DNA of 64,000 nt. It comes from PALSA-612 sp963711315. Its GTDB lineage: Bacteria; Actinomycetota; Thermoleophilia; Gaiellales; Gaiellaceae. The stretch covers positions 186,001 through 250,000 of the forward strand of contig CAVQDQ010000004.1 in the NCBI GenBank assembly GCA_963711315.1. Reading direction: 5' to 3'. The translations under genes were made by a program, and so were the position numbers. How positions within the stretch are numbered: the first letter of the stretch is position 1; each line of letters opens with the position of its first letter. Shown here piece after piece: positions 34,406 through 44,474 of this stretch. Below the pieces are notes generated by a model. The model ran no database searches. It was not told the DNA's origin and was given only the letters and a program-made list of their open reading frames with translations.

Positions 34406-35102
34406 AGCTCGACGGAGCCGCCGGGCTCGACGTCCACGATCTCCACACCGGTCGGCGCGAGCTCACGCAACGCGTCCGGCGTGCCCGTGAGCAGCCCGAA
34501 CGTCCCCCAGTGACAGGGCACGCAGCGCTGGACGCCCAGCAACTCGAGGGCCACCGCCGCTTCTCGCGGCCCCATCGTGTAGTGGTCGCCGATCGGCAGC
34601 ACCGCGACGCTCGGCTCGTAGATCCGCGCGATGAGCGCCATGTCGCCGAAGACGTTCGTGTCGCCAGCGAAGTACAGCGTCGCGCCGTCCTCGAGCTCGA
34701 CGATGAGGCCGCAGTCGGCTCGCCCATACGTACTTGTCGGAGATCGAGCTCGACGAGTGCTGCGCGTCCGTGAGCGTGACCTTGACTGCCGTCCGCGTCC
34801 ACCGTGCCGCCTTTGCCGGGTCGCGAGCCTGGCCATCCCGACGCCCTGGGCCTCCAGCCAGCCAGCGGAGCTCGACGGGCGCGATGACCGTCGCGGCGAG
34901 AACTGCCGGCAGCGAGAGCGTGTCGCCGTACGTGATCGCCGTGCCCGTGCGTGAGCAGGATCATGTCGACGCGCTCGGGCTGCTGCTCCGCCTCGGGGCA
35001 CTTCGGGTTGCCGTTGAGGAACGGATCCACGTAGATGCGCTTGCCGCCGGGCGTGTCGATCCGGAAGGCCGAGTGGCCCAGCCAGGTCAGCGTTCCAGCC
35101 AT
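34402..35102 (-). CDS. UPF0173-type metallo-beta-lactamase-fold hydrolase, several frameshifts
   Basis: Begins MAGTLTWLGHSAFRIDTPG and IYVDPFLNGNP, with the metal motif ILLTHGHGDH near 34960. It ends with CGLIVELEDGATLYFAGDTN, IGDHYTMGPREAAVA and VPCHWGTF, the UPF0173 pattern. Between about 34945 and 34730 the homologous pieces (LAGWLEAQGVG, PGKGGTVDADG, VTLTDAQHSSS) fall in three different frames, so at least three indels are needed. About 230 residues are expected. It lies 40 bases downstream of nuoN on the same strand, so read-through from the nuo operon is possible. Confidence 0.75.
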
Positions 35103-35142
35103 CCTTCCAGCCTAATGGTACGCCAAGAGCGCGACCTCCGGG

Positions 35143-36634
35143 TCAGTACGGGAAGTTGAGCGAGGCCGCGGCGTCGCGGGCCAGGTCGATGAGCGGCTGG
35201 ACCGCGAAGAACGAGCCGACGACCACGACCATGCAGCCCAAGACCGCGGCCGACAGTGCGAGCTCTCTCGGCGGTTGTCCTCCGGCCGCCATCGCCACCG
35301 GCATGGCCGGCCGCATGTACATCGCGCGAATGACCGCGAGGTAGTAGTAGAGGCTGACAGGCAGTGGCGATGACTCCGACGACGATGAGCCAGTTCCAGC
35401 CGCGGTCCCAGGCAGATGCGAAGACATAGAACTTCGCCACGAAGCCGCCGGTCAGCGGCAGCCCTGCGAAGCTCAGCATGAAGACCCACATCGCGCCGCC
35501 GAGCAGCGGCCGCTCCCAGCCCAGTCCGCCCATCGTCTCCAGCGTGGCCGGCCGCCCGAGCTCACGCTCCCGCGCGGCGACGACTGCGAAGGCGCCCAGC
35601 GATGCCGCCCCGTAGGGAATGAGGTAGAAGAGCAGCGCGGTGCCGCTCGTCTCGTCCGCCGAGGCCAGCGAGATGAGCATAAAACCCGCCTGCGCGATCG
35701 ACGAGTATGCGAGCAGCCGCTTGAGGTTCGTCTGCACGATGGCGGCCAGGTTCCCCACTGCAAGTGAGACGCATGCGATGACGGCCAGCGCGATCGTCCA
35801 CAGATCGGCCTCGTCCGGGAATGCGGTCACGAGCAGCCGCATTGCCAGCACGAACGCCGCCGCCTTCGTGGCTGCCGCCATGAACGCAGTGACCGGTGTC
35901 GGCGCCCCTTCGTAGACGTCCGGCGTCCACATGTGGAACGGCGCCGCAGAGACCTTGAAGCCGAGGCCGACGATGATCATGGCCAGGCCGGAGAGCAGGA
36001 AGAGGCTGTCGCCGAGCTCCTGCTGCGTGGTGGCCGCCGCGATCTCGGAGAAGCCCAGCTCGTTCGTCGCGCCGTAGACGAATGCCGATCCGAAGAGGAG
36101 CACGGCCGAGCCGAAGCCGCCGACGACGAGGTACTTCAGTCCGGCCTCCAGCGAGCCCTTCACGCCCACGTCGTACGCGCACAGGATGTAGAGCGCGATC
36201 GAGAACCACTCCAGGCCGAGGAAGAGCGTCATCAGGTTCGTCGCCTGGACGAGGAAGACCATGCCGGCGGCCGCCGCCAGGAGCAGCGCGTAGTACTCGG
36301 CCTGGTGGTGACGGAAGCCGTGCCGCCAGGCCACGCCCGCCGCGAGCAGGCCGATGCCGCAGATGATGACGCTGGTGAACGAGCCAAGGCGGTCGCGCAC
36401 GGCGGCACCGGCAACGATGCTCTCAGGAGTGGAGCTGTCGGCGAAGAGAAAAGCGGCGGTGATGCCGGCTCCGGCGAAGCAGCCGACGGCAGTGACGGCG
36501 CCGGCCGGCAGCCTCCAGCTCCCGGGCAGCAGCACTGCTGCCAGCACGCAGAGGCAGCTGCCGCCGAGCAAGATGACCAGCGGCGCAAGCGCGTACCAAT
36601 CGACCTCGGGCGTGGGAATGGCGGCGAGCGTCAC
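35143..36634 (-). CDS. nuoN: NADH-quinone oxidoreductase subunit N, one frameshift
   Basis: An antiporter-like membrane subunit of complex I with about 14 helices. Landmarks: GLEWFSIALYILCAY, LKYLVVGGFGSAVLLFGSA, FKVSAAPFHMWTPDVYEGAP and LLAYSSIAQAGFMLISLAS. The frame shifts near 35370, after WLIVVGVIAT. The remainder (SLYYYLAVIRAMYMRP and a final helix) continues to the stop at 35143. About 496 residues are expected. It is the last nuo gene and overlaps nuoM by 4 bases. Confidence 0.92.
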
Positions 36635-38100
36635 TCGAATGGCTCCAGGAGGTTTGCTAGCCCGGGCGTGGATGATGTCTGTCCGAAGCTGTGGTCGGTG
36701 ACCGCCGCCGGCCAGGCGGACAGGAAGAGCAGGCAGGCGATGAGCGGCACGAGCACGGCCAGCTCGACGAGCCGGAGATCACGAGCTTCGCTTCTCACGG
36801 CGCTCCCTTCACGCTCGTGGAGCACCGCAGAGATCAGACGCAGCATGTACATCGCGGCGAGCACGATGGCGATCGCGCCCACCACCGCCCAGCCCCAACC
36901 CGTGTTGAAGACACCCGTGAGGATGAGGAACTCTCCTGCGAACGCAGTCGATCCGGGGACGGCCAGCGCGATGACGCCGGTCACCATCAGCACCGTGGCC
37001 AGAGCCGGTCGGCCATGGGCCATGCCGCCGAGCCGGTCGAAGCGCCCGGTCCCCGCGCGCCACTCCACGAGACCGGCGAGCATGAACAGCGTCGCCGACA
37101 AGAGGCCGTGGTTCACCATCTGCAGGAGGGCGCCGTTCCAACCGGCGAGGTTCGTCGCGAACAGGCCGAGCGTGATCAGCGCGAGCTGTGCGAGGCTCGA
37201 ATACGCGATCACGCCGCGGATGTCAGGTGCTCTGAAGGCAAGCAGCGAGCCGTAGACGAGGCCGATCGCCGCCAGTGCGAGGATCGGCACGCGCAGGTCG
37301 GCCGCGGGGCCGGGGAAGAGGACGATCGCGATGTAGAGGAAGCCGTACGCCGCCGCCTTGGAGACGACGCCGGAAAGCACTCCCGCCACCTCTGGCGGAG
37401 CCTCACGGTATGCGGACGGTAACCAGCCGTGGAACGGGAAGAGCGGCGCCTTGACGGCGAACGCGACCGCGAAGCCGAGGAACAGCCACGTCGAGCCGCC
37501 TGCGGTTCGCAGCTGCGGGATGTCGAACGTACCCTCCGAGAGGCCGAACACGATGATCGCGGCCAGCATCAGCAGCGAGCCCGCCATCGTGTAGATAACG
37601 AAGAGCAGCGTCGCGCGTTGCCTGCCCTCTCCTCCCCAGACGCCCACGAGGAGGTAGAGCGGGATCAGCATCGCCTCCCAGAAGACGTAGAAGAGCAGGA
37701 GATCCTGGGCGCAGAAGACGCCGACGATGGCGCCCGTGAGGAAGAGCATGAGCCCGAAATACGCGCGCGGCCGGTCACGCCCGGCGCGCATCGCATACGC
37801 GATGGCTGCCGCCTGCACGACGATGGCCAGGCCCGCCAGCCAGAGGCCGATGCCGAGGAAGCCCACGTGGTAGGAGATGCCAAGGTCGCCGAACCACGTC
37901 GCCTGCTCGTCGTACTGGAGCGTGCTGCCCGCCTGTTTGAAGTTGAAATCGGCCAGCGCGGCGATCCAGAGGCCGATCTCGGCGAGTGACACGACGAGGG
38001 CGACGACTCCCGCCGCGATTCTGGGCCAGGGCAGCAGCCACAGTACGAGTCCCGCTCCCGCGGGCAGGAGGATCAGCGCTGTCGTGACCCAGCTACCCAC
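36631..38100 (-). CDS. nuoM: NADH-quinone oxidoreductase subunit M
   Basis: A 489-residue, intact proton-pumping subunit. Landmarks: the conserved Glu helix FYVFWEAMLIPLYLLVGVWG, the Lys helix AFAVAFAVKAPLFPFHGWLP, and IAYSSLAQLALITLGLF. Length is typical. The start overlaps nuoL by 8 bases. Confidence 0.95.
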   Translation of the reverse strand: MGSWVTTALILLPAGAGLVLWLLPWPRIAAGVVALVVSLAEIGLWIAALADFNFKQAGSTLQYDEQATWFGDLGISYHVGFLGIGLWLAGLAIVVQAAAIAYAMRAGRDRPRAYFGLMLFLTGAIVGVFCAQDLLLFYVFWEAMLIPLYLLVGVWGGEGRQRATLLFVIYTMAGSLLMLAAIIVFGLSEGTFDIPQLRTAGGSTWLFLGFAVAFAVKAPLFPFHGWLPSAYREAPPEVAGVLSGVVSKAAAYGFLYIAIVLFPGPAADLRVPILALAAIGLVYGSLLAFRAPDIRGVIAYSSLAQLALITLGLFATNLAGWNGALLQMVNHGLLSATLFMLAGLVEWRAGTGRFDRLGGMAHGRPALATVLMVTGVIALAVPGSTAFAGEFLILTGVFNTGWGWAVVGAIAIVLAAMYMLRLISAVLHEREGSAVRSEARDLRLVELAVLVPLIACLLFLSAWPAAVTDHSFGQTSSTPGLANLLEPFE

Positions 38101-39979
38101 GCTGTGCCACCGAGATGAAGACGAGGACGATGATGGCGAGACCGGCGGCGACGGCGAGGACGTACGTGCGCACGATCCCCGTCTGCAGAGCGCGGACGTA
38201 ACCCGCGAGGCGCCCGGTGCCGGTGGCGATCCCGGTCAGCGAGCCGCCTACGAGCGGCCCTTCGACGAGGGCGTAGAGGACTTTCGCCGTGGCCACTGAG
38301 GGCCGGTAGAAGAGCGCGTCGTAGAGCCGGTCGAAGTAGAGCTTTTGCTCGAGCACCGCCCACGGCCGAGGAGCCGGGTACCTCTTGGCCGAATAGACGA
38401 GCCAGGCGACTGCGATGCCGGCGAGGCCGAGGCCGACGGCGACGATGCTCGCGATCGCCTCCATGCCGTTCGTCGCCTCGACGAGCGGCTCGGCCACCGG
38501 ATTGAGGAAGTCGTCCACCGGAGTCCAGAAGGGTGCGAACTGGAGGAACCCGGCAATCGCCGAGAGCACGGCGAGAATCGCCACGACGCCGACCATCGAC
38601 GGCGGGCCTTCCTGTCCGCCGTGGGGGTGGTAGCGCGCTTGGAGCTCCTCCGAGGGCTCCCCACCGAACGCGAGGAAGATCATGCGGAACGTGTAGAGGC
38701 CCGTGAGGAATGCTCCCGCCGCCGCGAGCGCGAACAGCACGTAGCCGAGGTCGCCGGCATCCAGTGCGTTAGCGAGGATCGGGTCCTTCGAGAAGAAGCC
38801 GGAGAACGGAGGCACGCCGACCAGCGCGAGTGCGCCGACCAGGAAAGCGATGTACGTGAACGGCATCAGCCGCTTGAGGCCGCCCATCTTCCGCAGGTCC
38901 TGTTCCCCCGCCAGCGCGTGGATGAGGATCCCGGCGGCGAGGAACAGCAGCGCCTTGAAGAAGGCATGCGTGAGCAGGTGGAACATCCCCGTTGCGTACG
39001 CGCCGATGCCGACGGCGAGGAACATGTAGCCGATCTGGGACATCGTCGAATACGCGATCACGCGCTTGATGTCCGTCTGCACGAGCGCGATCAGCCCTGC
39101 GGCGACGAGCGTCAGCGCGCCGAGGATGGCCGCGGTGTCCTGCACCTCCGGAGCGGCTTCGAAGATCGGCGCCGTGCGGAAGATGAGATAGACGCCGGCG
39201 ACGACCATCGTCGCTGCATGGATGAGGGCGGACACCGGCGTTGGGCCTTCCATCGCGTCCGGCAGCCAGGTCTGCAGCGGCAGCTGCGCCGACTTGGCGA
39301 CGGCGCCTCCCAGCAGTCCGAGCGCGACGAGCGTCGCCACCGTCGAGCTCAGGCCGTCCACCTGTGCGAAGACGGCCTGGTATTCGAGCGTGCCCGTCTG
39401 CTGGATCAGGAGGAAGAGTGCGAGCGCAAAGGTCGCGTCGCCGAACGCGTTCATGATGAACGCCTTCTTGGCAGCGGCGATGGCCGCCGGCCGCTCGTGC
39501 TCGAAGCCGATCAGGAGGTACGACGAGAGACCGACGAGGCCCCAGGCCGCCAGCAGCATCAGCAGGTTGCCGCCCTCGACCAGCAGCAGCATGGAGAACA
39601 CGAAGAACGCCATGTACGCGAAGAAGCGGCGCTCCTCGTCGACCTTGTCCATGTAGCCGATCGAGTAGCCGACGATCAGCGCGCCCACGCCGGAGACGAT
39701 CAGCATCATGAAGACCGCCAGCTGGTCGACGTAGATCTGCAGGCCGAAGTCGAGGTTGCCGGCGGTGACCCAGTTCCACGCGGTGGACGACTGCGCACGT
39801 TCCGCCTCGTCGCGCGAGAGCATCTCCACGAAGCACCAGACAGCAGCGACAAAGGCGCCCGCGACGGACGCCGTGCCGATCAGCCCGGCGGCGCGGCGGT
39901 TGATCGTGTTGCCGGCGAGCGTGATCGCGAGCGCGCCTGCGAGCGGCAAGAAGAGGCAGATCCAGGCGGCCGGGATCAT
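38093..39979 (-). CDS. nuoL: NADH-quinone oxidoreductase subunit L
   Basis: A 628-residue, intact largest antiporter-like subunit, carrying the lateral amphipathic helix at its C-terminus. Landmarks: LLAAWGLVGLSSYLLIGF, AKSAQLPLQTWLPDAMEGPT, VSALIHAATMVVAGVYL and RVIAYSTMSQIGYMFLAVG. The start overlaps the nuoK stop by ATGA. Confidence 0.95.
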   Translation of the reverse strand: MIPAAWICLFLPLAGALAITLAGNTINRRAAGLIGTASVAGAFVAAVWCFVEMLSRDEAERAQSSTAWNWVTAGNLDFGLQIYVDQLAVFMMLIVSGVGALIVGYSIGYMDKVDEERRFFAYMAFFVFSMLLLVEGGNLLMLLAAWGLVGLSSYLLIGFEHERPAAIAAAKKAFIMNAFGDATFALALFLLIQQTGTLEYQAVFAQVDGLSSTVATLVALGLLGGAVAKSAQLPLQTWLPDAMEGPTPVSALIHAATMVVAGVYLIFRTAPIFEAAPEVQDTAAILGALTLVAAGLIALVQTDIKRVIAYSTMSQIGYMFLAVGIGAYATGMFHLLTHAFFKALLFLAAGILIHALAGEQDLRKMGGLKRLMPFTYIAFLVGALALVGVPPFSGFFSKDPILANALDAGDLGYVLFALAAAGAFLTGLYTFRMIFLAFGGEPSEELQARYHPHGGQEGPPSMVGVVAILAVLSAIAGFLQFAPFWTPVDDFLNPVAEPLVEATNGMEAIASIVAVGLGLAGIAVAWLVYSAKRYPAPRPWAVLEQKLYFDRLYDALFYRPSVATAKVLYALVEGPLVGGSLTGIATGTGRLAGYVRALQTGIVRTYVLAVAAGLAIIVLVFISVAQRG

Positions 39980-40284
39980 CCGCGCAGGGTGGTCAGCCGG
40001 TCGGTGTCGAGCGCGACGTTACGGCGGGCCATGGCAACGACGAGCCCGAGGCCGACGACGACCTCCGAGGCGGCAACGGCCATGACTGCGAGCGCGAAGA
40101 TCTGCCCGTCCAGCGAGCCGTGCTGGCGCGCGAAGGCGATCAGCGTGAGATTTGCCGCGTTGAGCATCAGCTCCAGCGAGAGCAGGACGATCAGCGGATT
40201 GCGGCGCAGGAGCACGCCGAGAGCGCCGACGGTGAAGAGAGTGGCCGCGATGGCCAGGTACCACGCGACGCCGGGCCCGAGCAC
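39976..40284 (-). CDS. nuoK: NADH-quinone oxidoreductase subunit K
   Basis: A 102-residue, three-helix subunit. Conserved membrane glutamates appear in LLSLELMLNAANLTLIAF and VAASEVVVGLGLVVA, the E-channel residues of NuoK. Size and order in the operon confirm the call. It begins at the last base of nuoJ. Confidence 0.95.
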   Translation of the reverse strand: MLGPGVAWYLAIAATLFTVGALGVLLRRNPLIVLLSLELMLNAANLTLIAFARQHGSLDGQIFALAVMAVAASEVVVGLGLVVAMARRNVALDTDRLTTLRG

Positions 40285-40853
40285 TACTCGCCGGCCTCCG
40301 CCTCGTCGAACCGGCGCGCGTGTGAGCCGAGGATGACGCCGCCGATTGCCGCGACGAGCAGCACGATCGACGTGATCTCGAACGCGAGCAGGTGGTCGGT
40401 CAGGAAGAGCTCGCCGATCGACGCCGGCGCGCCGAATGCCGCCGAGATGTCGGCTTCAGAGGCGAAGTCGCCGCCGCCCGCCTCGACGCCGATGACGACG
40501 AGCACCTCGATGAGGATCGCCGCCGCTGCCGCGATTCCCGCCCACGTCTGGACCGAGGGCGCTCCCGCCCACGGTGCGTCGGCGCGGCCGCCGACGTACG
40601 CGATCACGAACAGGAACATGACCACGATGGCGCCTGCGTAGATCAGCACCTGCGCAGCTGCGACGAACTCCGCCGACAGCAACAGGTAGAGCACCGCCAG
40701 CGAGGCGAGGTTCCCGATCAGCGCGAGCGCGGAGTAGAACGGGTCGGCGAAGCTGACGACCGCAACCGCGGATCCCAGGCACGCGGCCGAGGCCACGACC
40801 CATACGACCCAGACGACCACGTCCCCGGCGGACGCTGCGACCACGAGCGTCAC
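40284..40853 (-). CDS. nuoJ: NADH-quinone oxidoreductase subunit J
   Basis: A 189-residue membrane subunit with five helices. ALIGNLASLAVLYLLLSAEFVAAAQVLIY contains the conserved NuoJ core (see about 40735-40650), and VMFLFVIAYVGG follows. GTG 40853 overlaps the nuoI stop (GTGA). The C-terminal part is extended, with a last helix before HARRFDEAEAGE. Confidence 0.93.
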   Translation of the reverse strand: MTLVVAASAGDVVVWVVWVVASAACLGSAVAVVSFADPFYSALALIGNLASLAVLYLLLSAEFVAAAQVLIYAGAIVVMFLFVIAYVGGRADAPWAGAPSVQTWAGIAAAAAILIEVLVVIGVEAGGGDFASEADISAAFGAPASIGELFLTDHLLAFEITSIVLLVAAIGGVILGSHARRFDEAEAGE

Positions 40854-41347
40854 GAACGCCTCTTGTAGAACGGCTCGGGAGTGTCGTACTCCTCCGGGTC
40901 GGCGACGGGCACCGTCTTGATGGGCGGCGCGAGCAGCATGTCCTTCGTGTAGATCAGGTCGTCGCGCGAGTACTCCGAGATCTCGTACTCGGTGCCCAGC
41001 GTGATCGCGTCGAAGGGACATGCGAGCTCGCAGTAGCCGCAGAAGATGCAGCGGCTCATGTTGATCTCGTAGATCCGCGCGTAGCGCTCGCCCGGCGAGA
41101 CGCGGTTGCCGGGCTCGTTCTCGGCGGCGACGACGCGGATGCAGTCCGCGGGACAGGCGGCCGCGCAGAGCGAGCAGCCGACGCACTTCTCGAGCCCGTT
41201 CTCGTGCCGGTGGAGCCTGTGGCGGCCGCGGAAACGCGGGTAGACGGGACGCACGACCTCGGGGTACTGAACGGTGATCGGCTTCTTGAACAGCTGGCGG
41301 AAGGTCACGCCGAAGCCGCGAACTGCGTCGAGCGGGCTCGGGCTCAC
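40850..41347 (-). CDS. nuoI: NADH-quinone oxidoreductase subunit I (2x[4Fe-4S])
   Basis: A 165-residue ferredoxin-like subunit carrying clusters N6a and N6b. Two cysteine motifs bind them: CVGCSLCAAACPADCI and CIFCGYCELACPFDAI. The N-terminal FRQLFKKPITVQYPE is family-typical. The start is GTG 41347, overlapping nuoH. Confidence 0.96.
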   Translation of the reverse strand: MSPSPLDAVRGFGVTFRQLFKKPITVQYPEVVRPVYPRFRGRHRLHRHENGLEKCVGCSLCAAACPADCIRVVAAENEPGNRVSPGERYARIYEINMSRCIFCGYCELACPFDAITLGTEYEISEYSRDDLIYTKDMLLAPPIKTVPVADPEEYDTPEPFYKRRS

Positions 41348-42327
41348 GCCGCCACCACCACGGCCGTGACCAGGGCGTTGAGCGTTGCGACGGGTAGCAG
41401 CACCTTCCACCCGAAGCGCATCAGCTGGTCGTAGCGCAGGCGCGGCAGGGAGGCGCGGATCCAGATGAAGATCGTGATCGCGAGCAGCAGCTTGAGCACG
41501 AACCACAGCGGCCCGAGCGGCGCCCACGGCCCTTCCCAGCCGCCGAAGAAGAGCGTCACCGCGAGCGCGGAGAGCACGATCAGGTTGATGTACTCGGCCA
41601 TCTGGAAGAGGCCCCAGCGCATGCCGCTGAACTCCGTGTGATAGCCCGCGACGATCTCCGAGTCGGCCTCCACCAGGTCGAACGGAGCGCGCGCCGTCTC
41701 GGCCGTCGCCGCGATGAAGTAGACGGCGAAGCCGACGAGCTGCGGGACGACGAACCACATCGTGTCGATCTGCTTGTCGACGATGGACGAGAGGTTGAGC
41801 GACTCCGAGAGCATGATCACGCCGATCACCGAGAGCGACAGCGAGACCTCGTACGAGACGAGCTGCGCGCACGTCCGCATCGAGCCGAGCAGCGAGAACT
41901 TCGAGTCGGACGCCCAGCCGCCGACGATGAACCCGTAGACGCCGATCGAGCCGAGCGCGAAGACGACGATCAGTCCGATGTCGACGTTCGCGACCGCGCC
42001 GTTGATCTCGTAGCCGTGGATCTCCCAGCCTTCTCCGAAGGGGATCACGCTGAAGGCGAGCAGCGCAGTGAAGGCGGAGAAGGCCGGCGCAACGATGTAC
42101 GGGATCGCCTCCACCTTGCGCGGAAAGAACGCCTCCTTGCGGATGAGCTTCAGGAGGTCGGCGATCGGCTGCAACAGCCCCACGGGCCCGGCGCGGTTCG
42201 GCCCGTAACGGAGCTGCATTCGGCCGAGCAGCTTCCTCTCGAGCAGCGTCGTGTACGCGAAGGACAGCAGCAGGATGTTGATGATGAGGAACGCTTCGAT
42301 GAGGTAGACGACCCATTGGAACGTCAC
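41344..42327 (-). CDS. nuoH: NADH-quinone oxidoreductase subunit H
   Basis: A 327-residue, eight-helix subunit forming part of the quinone site. Landmarks: TTLLERKLLGRMQLRYGPNR, DLLKLIRKEAFFPRK, ETARAPFDLVEADSEIVAGY and RASLPRLRYDQLMRFGWK. The gene is intact. The start overlaps the nuoG stop. Confidence 0.96.
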   Translation of the reverse strand: MTFQWVVYLIEAFLIINILLLSFAYTTLLERKLLGRMQLRYGPNRAGPVGLLQPIADLLKLIRKEAFFPRKVEAIPYIVAPAFSAFTALLAFSVIPFGEGWEIHGYEINGAVANVDIGLIVVFALGSIGVYGFIVGGWASDSKFSLLGSMRTCAQLVSYEVSLSLSVIGVIMLSESLNLSSIVDKQIDTMWFVVPQLVGFAVYFIAATAETARAPFDLVEADSEIVAGYHTEFSGMRWGLFQMAEYINLIVLSALAVTLFFGGWEGPWAPLGPLWFVLKLLLAITIFIWIRASLPRLRYDQLMRFGWKVLLPVATLNALVTAVVVAA

Positions 42328-44474
42328 GGCCGCACCTCCACGAGATCCGGGAGGTCACGGACGTGCTCCTCGGCCGCCCGCGCGGCTCCCGCCACGAGCC
42401 GCCGGTTGATTCGTGCGCGGAGCTCGACGGACGTGCCGTTGGCGAGCACGGTGACCGTCTCACCGGCTTCGATCGATCGCTTCTTCGCGTCCTCCGGGGA
42501 GAGCTCGATCACGGCCTCCGGCCGTTGGAACTGCAGCTGCGGCACGCGCTCGACAGCGCTGCCGGAGAAAAGCGCGCGGTAGCGGGTCAGGCGGAGCTTC
42601 GGCGCCACCGGTGGCTTGAGCGCCTCGGGCGTCTCGGCAGCCGGTAGCTCTCCGTCGCCCGCCGCCGGCAGCTCCTGCAACGGCTCGAGCGAGACCCCGA
42701 AGCGGGCGGCGAGCTCGGCCAGCCAGTCCAGCTCGGGGCGGCTCGGCGGATCTTCCGTCAGGCGCACGCGCTGGGCACGACCCTCGAGATTGATCATCGT
42801 GCCGTTGCGCTCGAGATAGCTCGCGCCCGGCAGGACGACTCGTGTCCAGCCGCGCACGGCGTCGGCGAACATCGTCAGCGCAACGACGGCCTCGCTGCGC
42901 TCGGCCAGCGCGCGGACGCGGGGATCGGCCACAGCTTCCTCGCCGGAGATGAGCAGCAGACCCACTCGTTGGGGCGTTCCGGCCTCGCCTTCGCCCGCTG
43001 CCTCCCACGCCGCCGCGACGCCACGGCCGTTGGGCGTTGCGGGGAGGTAGTAGGCGCCGCTGCCGGGCTTGCCGGCGATGCCCAAAGCCTGTGCGAGCGG
43101 CGCGAGCGCGGCACCGCCGCGCCCGCCGGGGCCCGACCAGATCAGTGCCACGCGCTCGGCCTCGTGCAGTCGCTTGCCGAGCGCCTTCCGCTTGTCGGCC
43201 AGCTCCCGCACGACTGCGACTGCGTCCCCCGGCGGCCGCTGAACCGTTCCCGCAGGGCCGAACGTCATCACCTCGCCGCCGTTCCGCCTCGCCGCGCGGA
43301 TCCACAGGTCGACGACCGGCGCCCGCTCTGCGACCGGGTCGTCGCCGATGACGACGACGATCTCCGCGTCGGCAATCGCAGACAGCGGAGCGCGGTATGC
43401 ATCGAGCGCCGTGCTCGTCTCCTCGGGCAGGACGGCGCGGTGCGAGCCGAAGGCCTTGCGCACGAGCTGCGACAGGGCGAAGGCGATCTCCACCGTCTCC
43501 GAGCCGGAAAGCGCGAGTACCACCGTGTCGCCGGCGGCGCGCGCCAGCCGCTCGAGCTCGTCGAGAGCGTCGTCCCAGGTCGCATCGGCGAAGCGCCACG
43601 TGCCCTCGACGCGGATCATCGGCGACGTCACGCGGTCGGCGGCCCGCAGCGAGGGATACGAGAAGCGGCCCTTGTCGCAGATCCAGCCGAGGTCGACCTC
43701 GGGGTTGTTGCGGCTGGAGACGCGACGCACGCGGCCTTCGCGGATCGTGGCGCTGACATTGCAGCCCACGGGGCAGAGCCCGCAGACCGTGGGCACGTTG
43801 ACGATCTCCCACGGGCGGGCCTCGAAGCGATAGAGCGTCGAGGTCAGCGCGCCCACGGGACACAGCTCGATGACGTTCCCCGAGAAGGGCGCTCGGTAGG
43901 GGAGGTCCTCGTACGTCGCGATCTGCGACAGCGATCCACGGTCCCTCGCAATCAGCTGGCCGTCTTCCGCCACGTCCTCCGAGAAGCGCGTGCAGCGGTA
44001 GCAGAGGATGCAGCGCTCGCGGTCGAGGGCTATGGTCGGCGAGATCGGGATCGGCTTGTCGGACGTCTGCTTGTCGAACGTCATCCGCGTGTTGCCGGGC
44101 CCGTAGCGGAACGTGAGGTCCTGGAGCGGGCATTCGCCGCCCTTGTCGCAGACGGGACAGTCGAGCGGGTGGTTGACGAGGATGAACTCGAGCGTGGACT
44201 TCTGTGCCGCCGCGGCGAGCTGGGAAGTCTTCGCCGTCTTCACGACCATGCCGTCCTGCGCGGTGAGCGTGCAGCCGGCCTGCGGCTTGGGAATGCCCTC
44301 GATCTCGACGAGGCACATGCGGCAGGCGCCGACGGGAGCGCCCAGTCTCGGCTCGTAGCAGAAGACGGGAATCTCGATGCCGGCCGCCGCCGCTGTCTCG
44401 ACGAGGCCCGTGCCCGCCGGTACGGAGACCTCGCGGTCGTCAACGGTCAGCTTGACGAGCCCCGCCGTGCTCAC
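42324..44474 (-). CDS. nuoG: NADH-quinone oxidoreductase subunit G
   Basis: A 716-residue Fe-S subunit. N-terminal [2Fe-2S] ligands are in CYEPRLGAPVGACRMCLVEI. The His-Cys cluster region is VNHPLDCPVCDKGGECPLQD, and CILCYRCTRFSEDV and CGLCPVGCNVSATI supply further clusters. The rest is a molybdopterin-oxidoreductase-like domain without evident cofactor residues, ending in an Asp-decarboxylase-like barrel (IEAGETVTVLANGTSVELRA). GTG 44474 overlaps the stop of the HIT gene. In most nuo operons nuoG directly follows nuoF; here it does not. Confidence 0.95.
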   Translation of the reverse strand: MSTAGLVKLTVDDREVSVPAGTGLVETAAAAGIEIPVFCYEPRLGAPVGACRMCLVEIEGIPKPQAGCTLTAQDGMVVKTAKTSQLAAAAQKSTLEFILVNHPLDCPVCDKGGECPLQDLTFRYGPGNTRMTFDKQTSDKPIPISPTIALDRERCILCYRCTRFSEDVAEDGQLIARDRGSLSQIATYEDLPYRAPFSGNVIELCPVGALTSTLYRFEARPWEIVNVPTVCGLCPVGCNVSATIREGRVRRVSSRNNPEVDLGWICDKGRFSYPSLRAADRVTSPMIRVEGTWRFADATWDDALDELERLARAAGDTVVLALSGSETVEIAFALSQLVRKAFGSHRAVLPEETSTALDAYRAPLSAIADAEIVVVIGDDPVAERAPVVDLWIRAARRNGGEVMTFGPAGTVQRPPGDAVAVVRELADKRKALGKRLHEAERVALIWSGPGGRGGAALAPLAQALGIAGKPGSGAYYLPATPNGRGVAAAWEAAGEGEAGTPQRVGLLLISGEEAVADPRVRALAERSEAVVALTMFADAVRGWTRVVLPGASYLERNGTMINLEGRAQRVRLTEDPPSRPELDWLAELAARFGVSLEPLQELPAAGDGELPAAETPEALKPPVAPKLRLTRYRALFSGSAVERVPQLQFQRPEAVIELSPEDAKKRSIEAGETVTVLANGTSVELRARINRRLVAGAARAAEEHVRDLPDLVEVRP

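Noticed and set aside
38345..40336. A 663-residue open frame on the plus strand opposite nuoL and nuoK
   Set aside because: It is a shadow of GC-rich codon bias, very rich in Arg/Glu/Asp/His, with no domain; the opposite strand has intact NuoL and NuoK.
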